Source: Acephala macrosclerotiorum | Lineage: Eukaryota > Ascomycota > Leotiomycetes > Helotiales > Mollisiaceae | Direction: 5' to 3' | Assembly: GCA_014904845.1 (NCBI GenBank) | Contig: MU119411.1 | Span: forward strand, 34,168 to 98,167 | DNA length: 64,000 bases | Shown: positions 51,851 through 63,160 of the stretch, piece after piece | Layout of the letters: each line of letters opens with the position of its first letter | How positions within the stretch are numbered: position 1 is the stretch's first letter | The notes under the pieces: generated by a model | Database searches by the model: none | Told to the model about the DNA's origin: nothing | Seen by the model: only the letters and a program-made list of their open reading frames with translations | Program-made: the position numbers and the translations under genes

Positions 51851-52498
51851 GATTATCGAGCTGTAGGCAACGATGAAAAGTAAAGGTACACGTGATAAAT
51901 TGTAAAGGAATAAACAGGAGTTGGTTCTCTAAAGATGATTCAAATAAGTAGTATAATGTTCAAGGAAAGTGAAATGACGACAGGCAGCTTTTATATGCTC
52001 AAATTTGAAGCATATCTTTCGAATAGCAGCTGTTTCCCCGCTTACCAATCGATCGTCGATTGAATGTCTTTTGCCAAGTAAAGATGTCAGAGAGGATTAT
52101 AAAGGTTACACAAAGTGAGCCTCAAGAAGAGGAGATACGACAGAAAATCTTGGCCTAGGACTGGAGCTAATGGAAAATCTCAGCTCGATTTCAAATCCTT
52201 AGGAGTTAACATTCGGAATCGGGCGGGCAATGTTAACTGCGAGCGAGTTTTGACGGAATGAGAAAATATTTGTGGGAACATCCAAAATGCAGAGGGCGCC
52301 TGTGATTCACAGACTTAGGAGATACCAAAATGCTGGAGAGAAGTGCAAAGGTTCAAAACTTCAGACCTTGAAGGTTTTCTGAGGACAAGTTAGAAGGGTG
52401 TCGTTGTAAAAAGCTCTGGCCAGATTCAGGGTGGACATTGCACGCTAGTCTCCATTTTTCCCTAGCGCAAGGCTGGAATCGAGGCAGTAGGGAGAACA
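51851..52498. other. Divergent promoter region, epimerase / SAD1
   Basis: About 650 bp between divergent starts; no recognised feature. Confidence 0.4.
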
Positions 52499-54154
52499 AT
52501 GAAGCTTCTCAGAATTCTGCACAGCGTGTCTTCAAATCTATCTCCACAACAGTCTCCAACAATGGCAAAACGAGGAGCTACAGAAGCTCTTGAAGATGTC
52601 GCCGGCACCGACTCGCCCGTATCGAAGAAGTCCCGTGTCGAAAATTTCCACGAGCTGCACAATGGCGCAGAGCTGCCCTCCCACGCCAAAGAGCAGCTTG
52701 TCGAAGAGGAGGAGGAAGATGAAGAAGCACCTGTAGTCATACGGCAGGATGCGCCACTCGAAGGATTTGACGACCTCTATCTCGACACCATCAACCGCAG
52801 TCTCCTGGATTTCGACTTCGAGAAGCTGTGCTCTGTGTCCTTGTCAAACATCAATGTCTACGCGTGCCTGGTTTGCGGAAAATATTACCAAGGACGTGGA
52901 CCAAAGTCGCATGCATACTTCCACGCGTTGGAAGTGGGACATCATGTGTATATCAATATGCAGACACAGAAGGTCTATGTTCTGCCAGAGGGTTACGAGG
53001 TGAAGAACCGGAGTTTGGACGACATCAAATTCGTGTCTGATCCAACATATACGAAGGAAGAGGTGATGGCTCTGGACCGGAAATCGCAGACTGCTTGGGC
53101 ATTGGGAGGAAAGGAATATACGCCTGGCTTCGTGGGAATGAATAACATCAAGGACAACGACTACTTCAACGTGGTTGTGCAAGCACTCTCGCATGTGCCT
53201 CCGTTGCGAAACTATTTCATGCTGGAAGAATTCTCGACTCGACCCGAGCTCGCCAAACGACTCTCGATTCTCGTCCGAAAGATCTGGAATCCGCGAGCCT
53301 TCAAGTCTCACGTTTCTCCCCACGAACTACTCCAAGAAATCTCTCTCCGTTCTAGCAAAAAGTTCACCTTGACGAAGCAATCCGATCCCGTCGAATTCCT
53401 CTCATGGTTCCTCAACAATCTACATCTTGCGCTAGGGGGAAGCAAGACCAAGCCAGGAAGCAGCATGATTCAGCAAGTCTTCCAGGGGAAACTGAAGGTG
53501 GAATCACAAGCCATCACCGCGAAAGCAGATGCAGGGGACCGGCTACGATTCGAAGAAGCGCAGACCGTACAGACAGATGTCAACCGCTTCATGCTTCTAA
53601 CTCTCGACCTACCTTCTGCTCCTCTGTTCCAAGACGAGTTGGAGAAAAACATCATTCCGCAGATTCCATTGACGAATATCTTGAGCAAGTACGATGGCTT
53701 GAAGGCACAGGAACATCTAAATCAGCGAAAACGATACCGACTTCTACACCCACTTCCTCCATACCTGCTTTTCCACATCAAGCGCTTCAGCAAGAACAAG
53801 TTCGTTGACGAACGGAATCCTACGATTGTTACTTTCGATGCGAGGAATCTCGACATGTCGCCATACGTTGAGCCGAATCCAGCACTGCACCCGCCTGGTG
53901 AACCGATATGGTATAATTTGGTAGCGAACATTGTTCATGAGGCTGTTCGAGGGAGGGAAGATAGCGTGGAGGGAGAGGCGGAGAAGCATGCTTGGAAGGT
54001 GCAGATGCAGGATAAGAGTCGGGAGGAATGGGTGCAGATTCAAGACCTTTATGTCGAGAAGACCCAGAAGGAGTTGTTGTATCTTGGAGAGAGTTATCTC
54101 CAAGTCTGGGAGAGGAGACGGGATGGTAAGGGCAAGAAGAAAGTCGGTAGATAG
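52499..54154 (+). CDS. SAD1: Spliceosomal ubiquitin-protease-like protein SAD1 (USP39 family)
   Basis: Intronless, 551 residues from the first ATG. A second ATG at 52562 (MAKRGATEALEDVAG, 530 residues) is at least as likely, because the first 21 residues look unrelated to a nuclear factor. Needed for U4/U6.U5 tri-snRNP function. An acidic linker (EEEEEDEEAP) precedes a UBP-type zinc finger (VYACLVCGKYYQGRGPKSHA, then HALEVGHHVYI). The UCH fold begins GFVGMNNIKDNDYFNVVVQA, where the catalytic Cys of active proteases is Asp, as known for this family. The His-box region is YLLFHIKRFSKNKFVDERN, and the C-terminus is LYLGESYLQVWERR. It is convergent with RRP9. Confidence 0.93.
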   Translation: MKLLRILHSVSSNLSPQQSPTMAKRGATEALEDVAGTDSPVSKKSRVENFHELHNGAELPSHAKEQLVEEEEEDEEAPVVIRQDAPLEGFDDLYLDTINRSLLDFDFEKLCSVSLSNINVYACLVCGKYYQGRGPKSHAYFHALEVGHHVYINMQTQKVYVLPEGYEVKNRSLDDIKFVSDPTYTKEEVMALDRKSQTAWALGGKEYTPGFVGMNNIKDNDYFNVVVQALSHVPPLRNYFMLEEFSTRPELAKRLSILVRKIWNPRAFKSHVSPHELLQEISLRSSKKFTLTKQSDPVEFLSWFLNNLHLALGGSKTKPGSSMIQQVFQGKLKVESQAITAKADAGDRLRFEEAQTVQTDVNRFMLLTLDLPSAPLFQDELEKNIIPQIPLTNILSKYDGLKAQEHLNQRKRYRLLHPLPPYLLFHIKRFSKNKFVDERNPTIVTFDARNLDMSPYVEPNPALHPPGEPIWYNLVANIVHEAVRGREDSVEGEAEKHAWKVQMQDKSREEWVQIQDLYVEKTQKELLYLGESYLQVWERRRDGKGKKKVGR

Positions 54155-54329
54155 AGAGTGTGTAAAAATATACCCAATAATGATCAAGATGTGAGAGATG
54201 TATTGTATTTGTACCGTAGAGCATCATAACTCTACTGAGTGGAAATAGCAATGCAAACCACTACTTTCACAAAATCCGCTATGTTATTTTCATGCCCAAC
54301 ACCTTGAAATGCGATGTCTGTACAGCCCG

Positions 54330-56045
54330 TCAATTCTCGTCATCAGCGTCCCCATCCACCGCCACACCACTCGTCTTCGCCATCTGCGATCGGGGTATCT
54401 CGAAAACCACCGCTCCATTCTTCCCTTGCTTTTGTTTCTGCCATCTCCCCATTCGATGCTCCTTGCCTACTGCTACTACAACACAGACACCGTCTTTACC
54501 TCTGTCACCACGCTCGAAAACGGAGATATCATTGATGATGCCTCGGACGTTGCTCTGTTCTTCTGGGGTGTTGCCGTTGATGTTGCCATCTGCTGTGATG
54601 CCAGGTGAACCAACGAAGCCAATTGGTTCGAGTTTCTTCTTGTCGTCGCTGACTCTCCAGGCTCGTAGTTGGCCGTCCCAACTCCCACTAAGAACGACGT
54701 CTGAGTAGGGGATTGTTGCAAGAGCAGTGATCCATCTTGGTTGAGGCTCGGGAACAATGTCTGCACTGGGATGAGTCTCTGCAGAAGCTTCTTTAGGTTC
54801 CAACGCTGGCTCAACTCCATGGCAGAGCGACATAGTAAACATAGGCTTCTTCTTGTGTATGACCCATAGACTCAACGATCCATTATCCCCACCCGTGACG
54901 AATGTCTCCTCATCAATCATAGCCACACGGTCAATGCTGCCTTCCTGGACTGCCGAGGTGCTGCTGCTGTGTTTCTTTTTCTTCTCTCCACCACCACCTC
55001 GAAACACTAACTGTGTCTCTTCTACCACCTTCCATAATCTTGCGGTACGATCCCTCGCTCCGACACTTATACATCTCTCCTGAGCCAGAGCAGATACATC
55101 TACCACTTCGTCCTGATGTCCGAACAGAGTTTCCACATATGCCAGCTCATCCAGACTCCAGACCTTGAGTGTTCTGTCCTTGGAAGCGGAGTACATCTGA
55201 TTTGTGCCTCTTCGAAAAGCAAGGCTCGTAACAGCATCTCGGTGGTGTGTGAAAAGTCTCAATGGCTTCAATGTCTCTGCGTCCCAGACCACAATCCTCC
55301 TATCCTTCCCTCCTGTGACCACGAATTTCCCATCCTGTGATGCCGCCACACAGAGAATGGTATCCACGTGTCCTTCGTACGCATTATCCTTCGTTTTCGA
55401 TTTGTCTCCCCTTTTAAAGGCAACTTGCTCAGGTTTTCGTTTCGGTGGCGGGGTAGGCTTCTTGCTCTTCTTCTCAGCTTTCGGCAACCATTGATTCTCC
55501 GGTAGCTCCTGTATCCTCCACTTCGCCAATCCCAGATCTTTGCTAACAGTATACGCCCACGGCGCACAAGTAGCTATACCAGTAACACTCTCTGAATTCC
55601 ACTTGAACCAGCTATGCGTCGCAGATTCGAAATCCAGGTCGTCTGCCAATTTCCTATACATACGACCCTTTGTCTCTGCAACATCCTCCTTCAGCCGTTC
55701 CGCGATAAGGTCCCTGTCAATTTCTTCTGCATCAAAGCCTTCTGGATCCACCACCTCCTCACGGACATTCTGCAGGTATCGTTCTGCGAGCTTCAATCTC
55801 CTCTCCGCAGCCGTCTCCTCCTCCTCTCCTTCCGAACTCCCACTAGTCTCTAAATCATCTTCCACATCTCTAGGTCCATCGCTCTCATCATCGCTACCAG
55901 AGATAGATTCGTCTCGTTGGGGTCTTTTGGATGCTGGTCTGGATTCTCTAGTAGGTTTCGTGGAAGCAATTCTTTTTTTAGGAGGTCCGGCTACATCTTG
56001 GAGCTTGCGCTTCTTCTGCTTGGGGAGGGTGAAGAAGGAGGACAT
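54330..56045 (-). CDS. RRP9: U3 snoRNP WD-repeat protein RRP9 (U3-55K)
   Basis: Intronless, 571 residues from ATG 56045 (MSSFFTLPKQKKRKLQDVAG). An in-frame upstream extension exists but reads like untranslated sequence. Binds the U3 snoRNA box B/C motif in the nucleolus for 18S rRNA maturation. A basic N-terminus and an acidic Ser/Glu segment (SEGEEEETAAERRLKLAERY) precede a propeller. WD units include GGKDRRIVVWDAETLKPL, SKDRTLKVWSLDELAYV, GARDRTARLWKVVEET, GGDNGSLSLWVIHKKK and SGSWDGQLRAWRVSDD. The C-terminal VAVGKEHRMGRW is characteristic of the family. It shares a promoter region with PRE1 (divergent, about 410 bp) and is convergent with SAD1. With UTP13 it is the second SSU-processome gene in the window. 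Confidence 0.93.
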   Translation of the reverse strand: MSSFFTLPKQKKRKLQDVAGPPKKRIASTKPTRESRPASKRPQRDESISGSDDESDGPRDVEDDLETSGSSEGEEEETAAERRLKLAERYLQNVREEVVDPEGFDAEEIDRDLIAERLKEDVAETKGRMYRKLADDLDFESATHSWFKWNSESVTGIATCAPWAYTVSKDLGLAKWRIQELPENQWLPKAEKKSKKPTPPPKRKPEQVAFKRGDKSKTKDNAYEGHVDTILCVAASQDGKFVVTGGKDRRIVVWDAETLKPLRLFTHHRDAVTSLAFRRGTNQMYSASKDRTLKVWSLDELAYVETLFGHQDEVVDVSALAQERCISVGARDRTARLWKVVEETQLVFRGGGGEKKKKHSSSTSAVQEGSIDRVAMIDEETFVTGGDNGSLSLWVIHKKKPMFTMSLCHGVEPALEPKEASAETHPSADIVPEPQPRWITALATIPYSDVVLSGSWDGQLRAWRVSDDKKKLEPIGFVGSPGITADGNINGNTPEEQSNVRGIINDISVFERGDRGKDGVCVVVAVGKEHRMGRWQKQKQGKNGAVVFEIPRSQMAKTSGVAVDGDADDEN

Positions 56046-56458
56046 TTTGGGTGGAATGTGCTTGTCTTGCCTGGAGAGAAGCTGTCCGGGACTGGGACAT
56101 GGATTTTCGAAGAAAATTATTATTCTGCCGGGCGGAAAGAGCCATGGCGATTGGAAAGGGACTAGCTTGTTCTTCCACGTGACAATCTTTTGATCTTCAC
56201 TTCGTGCACAACAGCTTGAATGGATAATTGGGAACTCAAATGATCGATTCTCGTTCTTCTTATTGTTCCTTCTCATTGTTCCTTTAGATCTGGTACATTC
56301 AAATCTATTCGTCGTGGTGGACCTACCAAATCCGACCCTTGACGCTAAATAAGTCGCAAGGCGAGGCAGCAAGTTCCACGCGTTGGAGCTCCAAATCACA
56401 ACGAACAGCCTTCTCGTCCTTCACACTCCACCACCACCACCACGCAAACATCACCAAC

Positions 56459-57171
56459 ATGTAAGTATGCTTCTTCTCGAGCTCTCAATCGCCCTGCTGA
56501 TCTGGGACATTACAGGGAGGTATTACTAGGAATAACCGGCAAGGACTTCACCCTCATCGCCGCCTCGAAGGCCGCAATGAGAGGTGCAACTATTCTCAAA
56601 GCTTCTGATGACAAGACTCGCGCATTAAACAAGCACACCTTGATGGCATTCTCAGGAGAAGCTGGAGACACAAGTTAGGAACCCAAAGACTCTGCAGAGC
56701 AAAGCTGACCTCTCTCCAGTCCAATTCGCAGAATACATCCAAGCAAATGCCCAACTCTACTCCATGCGAAACAACATCGACCTCTCCCCCTCTGCCGTCG
56801 CACACTTCGTTCGCGGTGAACTCGCATCCTCTCTCCGATCCCGCAAGCCCTACAACGTCAACCTCCTCCTCGGCGGCGTCGACCCCATCACCGACAAGCC
56901 CTCCCTTTACTGGCTCGATTACCTAGCGTCGCTGGCCCCCTTACCATACGCTGCTCACGGCTATGCACAATACTACTGCCTGTCGATTCTCGATAAGCAT
57001 CATCACCCGGATATCGACTACGAGCAAGGATTGAAAATTCTGAGGATGTGCACGGATGAGTTGAAGAGGAGATTACCGATCGATTTCAAGGGCATGTTGG
57101 TCAAGGTCATTACGAAGGATGGCATCAAGGAGGTCGAGTACGATGATGAGGCGAGAATTGCTTGTCCGTAA
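56459..57171 (+). CDS. PRE1: 20S proteasome subunit beta 4 (PRE1/PSMB2)
   Basis: Predicted 203 residues. The first intron (56461-56515) splits the start codon: the first exon supplies only AT (56459-56460) and the second begins with G, giving MEVLLGITGKDFTLIAASKA. Further exons are 56516-56673 and 56720-57171; the second intron has the less common donor GTTAGG. The sequence continues TRALNKHTLMAFSGEAGDT, then QFAEYIQANAQLYSMRNN, LLGGVDPITDKPSLYWLDYLA, AHGYAQYYCLSILDKHHHPD and ending EARIACP. This beta subunit has no N-terminal catalytic Thr; it is a structural, non-proteolytic member of the inner ring. No frame damage. Confidence 0.95.
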
Positions 57172-57951
57172 AGAACCCCAATAGATGGGACAATGGCGGA
57201 TTGTACTATAACATGGCATAAGACTGGGCTGGCGAATGGCAGTATTTGCTTTGAATGCATGGTTTCTCTAGCTAAGGTTGAATGTTCCATGTGTACTGGA
57301 TCATTCAAAAGAGCTACAAGCTACAAGTGCAGCTTCTGTCGAATCTAAACTAGTAATCCATCGACGTCGGAAATGCGTCGTTCTCTGTCGATTTGGGCTG
57401 AATGTCCCATCTGTTCTGGGCGTTTGAGACAGCCATCGTTTGCTGCAATCTTCGGGACCGAAGTCCATCTCGGGATAGTCATTCTCCCTAGCCTATTCAA
57501 GTACCTAGCGTAAGATTGTTCAAGCACAGTCTCAAAGCAAGTCGTGTCTCGATCCAACCCGCAGATTCACCAACATCTGCAAGAACATTTATAAAAGGTT
57601 TGAAGCAGACATCAGAACTGACCACCATTCCTTCTTCACTGCTGGGCTGGAATCATACAGCAGCATCTCCTTTGGGAAGTCAAGTGCCTTCATCCACTCG
57701 CACACTGAAAGGAATATGGTGCAACGAAAAGAGGTTCAAGGTAGAATCTACCACTTCAAACCCAAGAACGAGTGCATAGGTCTAGCCGTACCATGTCTCG
57801 ACATCCCGGACATCGTCCGCAGCCTTATGGTGTTAGCTCTAGATGTTATTTCACGTCAATCACTCTGTCACTGCTGCGGTGTAAACGTCAGAGGCGAGAG
57901 GGATTCGTTAAATCATTCCTGTTGTGCCTGAAGAACGCCGACAAAATTGTG
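57172..57951. other. Intergenic region without a recognised gene
   Basis: About 0.8 kb between the PRE1 stop and the 3' end of the ankyrin gene. A plus-strand frame at 57516-57779 is Ser/Thr-rich but has no supporting start context or domain. Confidence 0.4.
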
Positions 57952-60900
57952 CTATGCTACAGCCGATGCATTCCCGTCCCAAAGGTTCCAGTCAAAGATA
58001 TCGCCAAACGGCTCATGCCCGCCGCCCGATACGAGCCCACTATCCAGCTTGCGATGAGCGAGGTAGTATTTGAGCATGTCGCCGATGTACGGATGCCCGC
58101 TGTCGTTCCCGAAAGTTATCGCTCTTTCGAGCTGTGCGCGGTCATTGCCACCATACGCTGCCCCAGCATTCAGTAGGATCGCGACCGTGTCGGGGCGTCC
58201 ATTTTCAGCAGCCCCTTCCAGCGCCGTTCTGCCATTAACCTTGGACGCCGGCGCATCAACTTCAGCACCATAGCTGATCAACAGCTTGACGATTGCGTTG
58301 TAGTCCCCCTTCGCGGCGAGTTGCAAGGCCGTGCCACCACCCCTCTCGGAGGCAGCTCCATTGACGTCGACGCCAGATTTGATTAGGATTTGCACGATCT
58401 CGAGATACCCATTCTCGGCAGCTGTCTGCAGAGGAGTACGTTTAACTCTCAACTGAGGCGAGAAATTCACATCAGCGTTGTGCTTAATGAAAAGTTTGAC
58501 AATGGAGACACTTCCGGTAGCAATAGCTGCAAGAAATGCTGTCACCCGCTGCGCCTGGGGCTCTGTTCGGAAGCGCCTAGGGGTCTGCATCACGATGATC
58601 TGTGGGCTGCACCCATATTGCAGAAGCTTTTCCACAAACCTCAGATCGCCACCTTTAGCCTTTGCAATGGCATGTCCGAATGGGCTTGTATCTTCTATTA
58701 AGCCAGTCGCATCGAGCTTCTTGTCGACTAGTCTGGCAAAAACAATGTAGTTTCCAGTTTCGATCGCTTTCTTTAGGATAGTTGCACCGAATAGCTTGTG
58801 GCCTTGGGGATACCGAGCCTTGTGGCGATCCATAAGTAGGTCACAAAGCTCAGCATGACGTTCAGCTGACTCTGAAATGGCGTCGAGATCGAAGGGATCA
58901 GCGCCGTGATCGAGAAGGTAACGCGCCACCTCAACCTTTCCGTCCCTCGCTGCTGCCGCAAGCGCTGTACCTCTCGTCAACCGTGCCCTTGGGTTGTTGA
59001 TATCAGCTCCGGCACGCAATAAGAACTTAACAAGATCCAAGTCCCCTCTTCCGGCGGCAATGGTCAAAGCGGGACTGCATTGTGCCTTAGAGGTGCAGTC
59101 ATTGACATCGACGCCGGCGTCAATCAACTGCTGGATCACATCGCGATTATCCCACCTTACCGCCAATATAATCGCCGGTTCTCGATCGCTAAAGTATCGA
59201 TAATGACCTCCGTAATTGGGGTCGGCGTCTGCATTTAACAACGCACATACGAGGCGGGCATTGCGTCTCCTAAGGGCTTCAAGGAGAGGCGGTCCGCCTC
59301 TGGGGCTGCTGCGTGAATCAATGTTTGTATCAGCCCCCGCTTCAATGAGAATTTGCGCTGCTTCGTCTTGTCCATCCCTAGCCGCAATCATCAAAGCATA
59401 GCCCAAATCTTCGGGCTTGACTTTGCCGCCAAGTTGGACAAGAAACTCAATTGTTCGAACATCTCCAACCTCCGATGCGGCCTCCAACGCCGAAGCAAAG
59501 TGTTTGTGGTTCTCCAGAGACTTCAAAGCCTGCCTTTTGACGAGCAGGTCAAGAATATTCTTTCCGTCCTCACCTAGGCGGATCGCTGCGGATAACGGCG
59601 TAATCTCCAGGCTACCAATAACATCCACTCTTGCTCCATTTTGTAGAAGAAAATGCACTAGCTCTTCGTTGTTACTTGCTATGGCACAAGGTAATGTGTC
59701 ATCTGTCAGTGTAGCCTTTTTGCAAAGAAGAAGTTTAACGACGTCTGTGAACCCTCTTTGGGCGGCGATATCAATGATTCTTCTCGGCCACTCGACGCTC
59801 CATATGCATCGAATGTGATAGTTAAGATCTGCACCCACTTCCTCCAGGATTTCAATGATCTCCACAAAGACCATGGCATCCAAATACCTGGCAGCATGAT
59901 GGAAGATGCCCCACCTGCTCCACTCGTCATGATTAGTAACAACATGCCTTTTTATGAGCAATCGCACGAGATCATCCCTTTGCCTCTCAATGAGGTGCTG
60001 TAGCGTAAAAGGAGAAGGCTCGCCTCCTGCTTCTACTAACATCGCGAATATCTCAGGGTCCAGTGTGGCATACTGGTCGTAATTCCCAGGATCGGCGAAC
60101 CCGCCGATCGCATAGTCAAGAGCACCACCAGTAAAAATACGCTCTCGTTTCGGGTCGGTCAAATTGACATCTGCCCTATGGTCGATTAGGGCCTTGACAA
60201 CCTCTCTGTGTTGTAAACCTGATGCTCATTCAACTGGCGTATATCTCCTCCCTTTAGCGGAGCAAATAAAGGTATTCACATTGATGCCAATATTTTCGTG
60301 ATGAAGAACAAATCTGACAAGTTGAGCATCACCAATCTCAACAGCTGCCCTAAAAATGTTGTGGGCGATCGCGCGCGTCGTATAACAGCCTGGAGCACAG
60401 CGAATCATCCAATATAGCGTCTGGCTCGTTTCGTTCTGCAGGAACTGAATGACCTGTTCTATGCTGAAGGAACCGAGACCGGCAAAGTTGTTGGCGATGG
60501 AAAACAATATCTGTCGATGAAGAGGAGAAGTATATAGCTGTGTGTCCGGAGATATGACCGAGGTCTCGGGTGATTCTCTCAAAAGCAGCCCTGAGAAAGT
60601 TACAGCTTCAAGAGGCTTTATTCGACGGTCGTTAAGATGCCAGGCCTCAGCAATAGCAGATGTTAGATGATGAAACGACGTCGTTTTCGGGACCTGATGT
60701 ATCGATGGGTAAGATGTGACAGAATTGACAAGATCTATCTCAACTGCACTAGTGACAGGCCGTATGGGTAACTCAGCAAGGTTGTCGGCGCGAAGACAAG
60801 CTTCAAAATGGTGGAAAGGCAGTCCGTGTATTAGGGTCGGTGTCTTGTCAACTGGTAGAGGCAGAACTGCCACACCATTGGGCAGTGAAATTGGCATTGC

Positions 60901-61369
60901 TGGAGGGGTGTTAGATAAGAACCTGAAGAAAAAGAGTCGAGCAAATACCTAGGTAAGCATTGGCACGTGCCGGGGGTCGACTTTTCATTGCTCGGAGGAC
61001 TTGCTTATCTTGAACCTTTTCGCTGTAGTAGAAAACCTCGAATTCCTCGCCCCTACTCTTTCGCTGGTAAAGATTCGGGGCTATCTTGTCCCAGATGTGG
61101 GACGGAGTGTTCTTCGTCCAACCCCAAGTGCGAAAGATTTTTTCGTAATGATATTTCCTGCCATACCATCAGCATGGGAGAAGATAGCATATATTAGTGC
61201 TCGCGCCTCACGTTGCTTTGACGTCATACAGTTCATCTAACATCTTACTCACTTCACCTAGCGTCTTGCCCTGTGTCACGTACAGGTCCTCCATCAAATT
61301 TTTGTACAGCTCAAAGTTCGGCTCTTTCTGAGCTTGCGGGTGCTGCTTGGGCCTCCCTCTGGAAAGCAT
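57952..61369 (-). pseudogene. Clr5-ankyrin repeat protein with one in-frame TGA
   Basis: Exons: 61369-61212, 61157-60949 and 60899-57952 (3315 nt, 1105 codons including the final stop). N-terminal Clr5 domain: NFELYKNLMEDLYVTQGKTL, EVSKMLDELYDVKAT, then across the first intron KYHYEKIFRTWGWTKN. A linker carries SFSIEQVIQFLQNETSQTLY, a segment often seen between Clr5 and ankyrins. At codon 347 the frame meets TGA (60228-60226), directly after YTPVE and before ASGLQHREVVKALIDH, where an ankyrin unit would need a sense codon (Trp is common there). About 20 ankyrin repeats then run open to 57952. The rest is undamaged. This is a young nonsense allele, a read-through case or a sequencing error. 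Partner and role unknown. Confidence 0.75.
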
Positions 61370-62040
61370 CCTTTCGGTTTGTTGGTAGTAAGATTGGATG
61401 TTTTCGATGGCGTAGAAAATCTCAAATTATCTTGAAGTATATTGGCAATATTGACAACAAGCGTCTTATAGGCGACGCAGGTGGCCATTGTAGATGGTTC
61501 AGTCTGATCACCTGGTCGTGATAGTACTGAGAGTTGGAGGAGAATACAATCTGCTGTGACGAATATATCTTGGCAGATTTTTGGAGATCTATGTTTGATT
61601 AGCTTATTAAAAGTATATTTATATAGCTCTAAATACACACTTCTGGTGCCGCTCTATGGATTGGTACTATGACTAATTCTTGTTACGAGAAACTCTCCAT
61701 ATCCACGTGCTACGCACGTGATTTATCCAAGCTGAGAAAACCAATTTGAAGTCAAGTAGATTTATTTCCCCATATAATCCATTAGCGTAGATTTGATGAG
61801 AGGGTCAAATTGATTTAGTCAAATTGATTTATTAGAGTTACGTTCAAATAAGTTCGAATGCGATTTAAATTCGAGTTTAAATTGAATTCGATATATACGA
61901 TATTAATCTGGTTGAGATTTTTATTAGAATCTTATTATAAAGTAAACTCTACTATTTCTTATGTGAGAGCGAAATGTCGACGACGGTATGGAATTCTCGT
62001 TTCGCGATTGGCCCGAGCGTCGCTGATTAAGGCACATTCT
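61370..62040. other. Subtelomeric transition region
   Basis: Promoter side of the Clr5-ankyrin gene, then increasingly AT-rich sequence. Two CACGTG hexamers lie close together (61705-61710 and 61716-61721). No gene is recognised. Confidence 0.4.
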
Positions 62041-62122
62041 ATCGAAAGTGTAGTTGGCAAAAGTGTGATTTTAAGTGATTTTTTACTAAGACGCCGTACG
62101 CGGCCCTGGGTATAGTTCTATT

Positions 62123-63160
62123 ATGTTTTCGCATAACCCTGTTTATCAAGTGGTCGTGTGCCATGTTTGCTATTCCTGTATCGTCCCTGGACATTGTAGT
62201 CAGGAGCGGCACCTGCGAGTCAAGCCATACCGACTCTCTGGTGATACGCTCAGTACAACGGTCCAGCTTTTGAGCAGCTATAGTCTCAGGACTTCCCACG
62301 AGCTGAAAAAACACAAGCCCCGCCTGGAGAACGAGTGTCAATTAATTGAGTACCTGGCTTACTATGATGGCTTTCACTGTTAGCAGTCGAAGTGTAAATA
62401 TTGCACCCGCTACTCTCAAAAGATAAAAAAGTATGTTGCTTCTATTTATAAGCTTAAAGCAGTATTCCACAAGAGCAATCCACTGTGGAAAAAGTGTAAA
62501 CTTTAAACATATTTCACTAGGAAAAGTTTAATCGACTACTTTGTAGTTGTTAAACGTTAAAAGAAAAAGAGTAGATACACTTTAGACTTTAACTCATTGA
62601 AAAAGACTAAGAAAGTATTGTTTAAGAAATTAGAATAAAATTATAAGAATGTGAAATGTGATTTTAAAGAGTAAGTAACTATAGTTTAGAATATTGAAAA
62701 TTCAAGATCGAAAAAAGTGCTATAATTACATGATTTGATAAGATTTCTATATTACTTGATTATACTAAAAAATGAAGAGATCTAAAGCTCGTATAAACTG
62801 CCACCGAAGAAAGAGTTTGATGCGAGTAGTGAAAATACTAAAAATCCTAATCTCGTCCGAATTTTAGTTGCAATTGAGATTGTCTTGAGAGACGTATACC
62901 GGTTATGTAGCGATACTTCGCTAGACCGGAAAATGATATAACAGCGGGCCAATATCCTGAACGAATTCTATGCCGGGGCATCGGGTAAAGCAGATAGATT
63001 CCGGTATTTCAAGAATACGTCGACCCTGGTTACGTATTTTACTACAATGAAGCAACTGCTAGTATACTACTATCGCGTAGTGCATTGTAAAAAAAGCCAT
63101 TTTACACGGGTTAAGCCAGACCAAGTACTATCTAAAGATATTATTTAGTCAATTGCTCAG
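62123..63160 (+). pseudogene. Subtelomeric OrsD-like / telomere-linked gene remnant
   Basis: Broken plus-strand frames. 62123-62600 gives YQVVVCHVCYSCIVP with ERHLRVKPYRLSG, then LIEYLAYYDGFHC, stop, KCKYCTRYSQKIKKYVASIY, FHKSNPLWKKCKL, stop, TYFTRKSLIDYFVV. The paired Cys/His patterns and order are those I associate with fungal OrsD (DUF3505) proteins that accompany subtelomeric RecQ-type helicase genes. About 62950-63150 reads ILNEFYAGASGKADRF and LVTYFTTMKQLLVYYYRVVH, again typical of these telomere-linked families. Internal stops interrupt it repeatedly. No helicase motifs are readable in what follows. Confidence 0.5.

Noticed and set aside
56046..56399. N-terminal extension of the RRP9 frame
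   Set aside because: It reads through the likely promoter and 5' UTR; the conserved protein start MSSFFTLPKQKKRK is at 56045.
57516..57779. Ser/Thr-rich frame between PRE1 and the ankyrin gene
   Set aside because: No signal peptide, domain or intron support.
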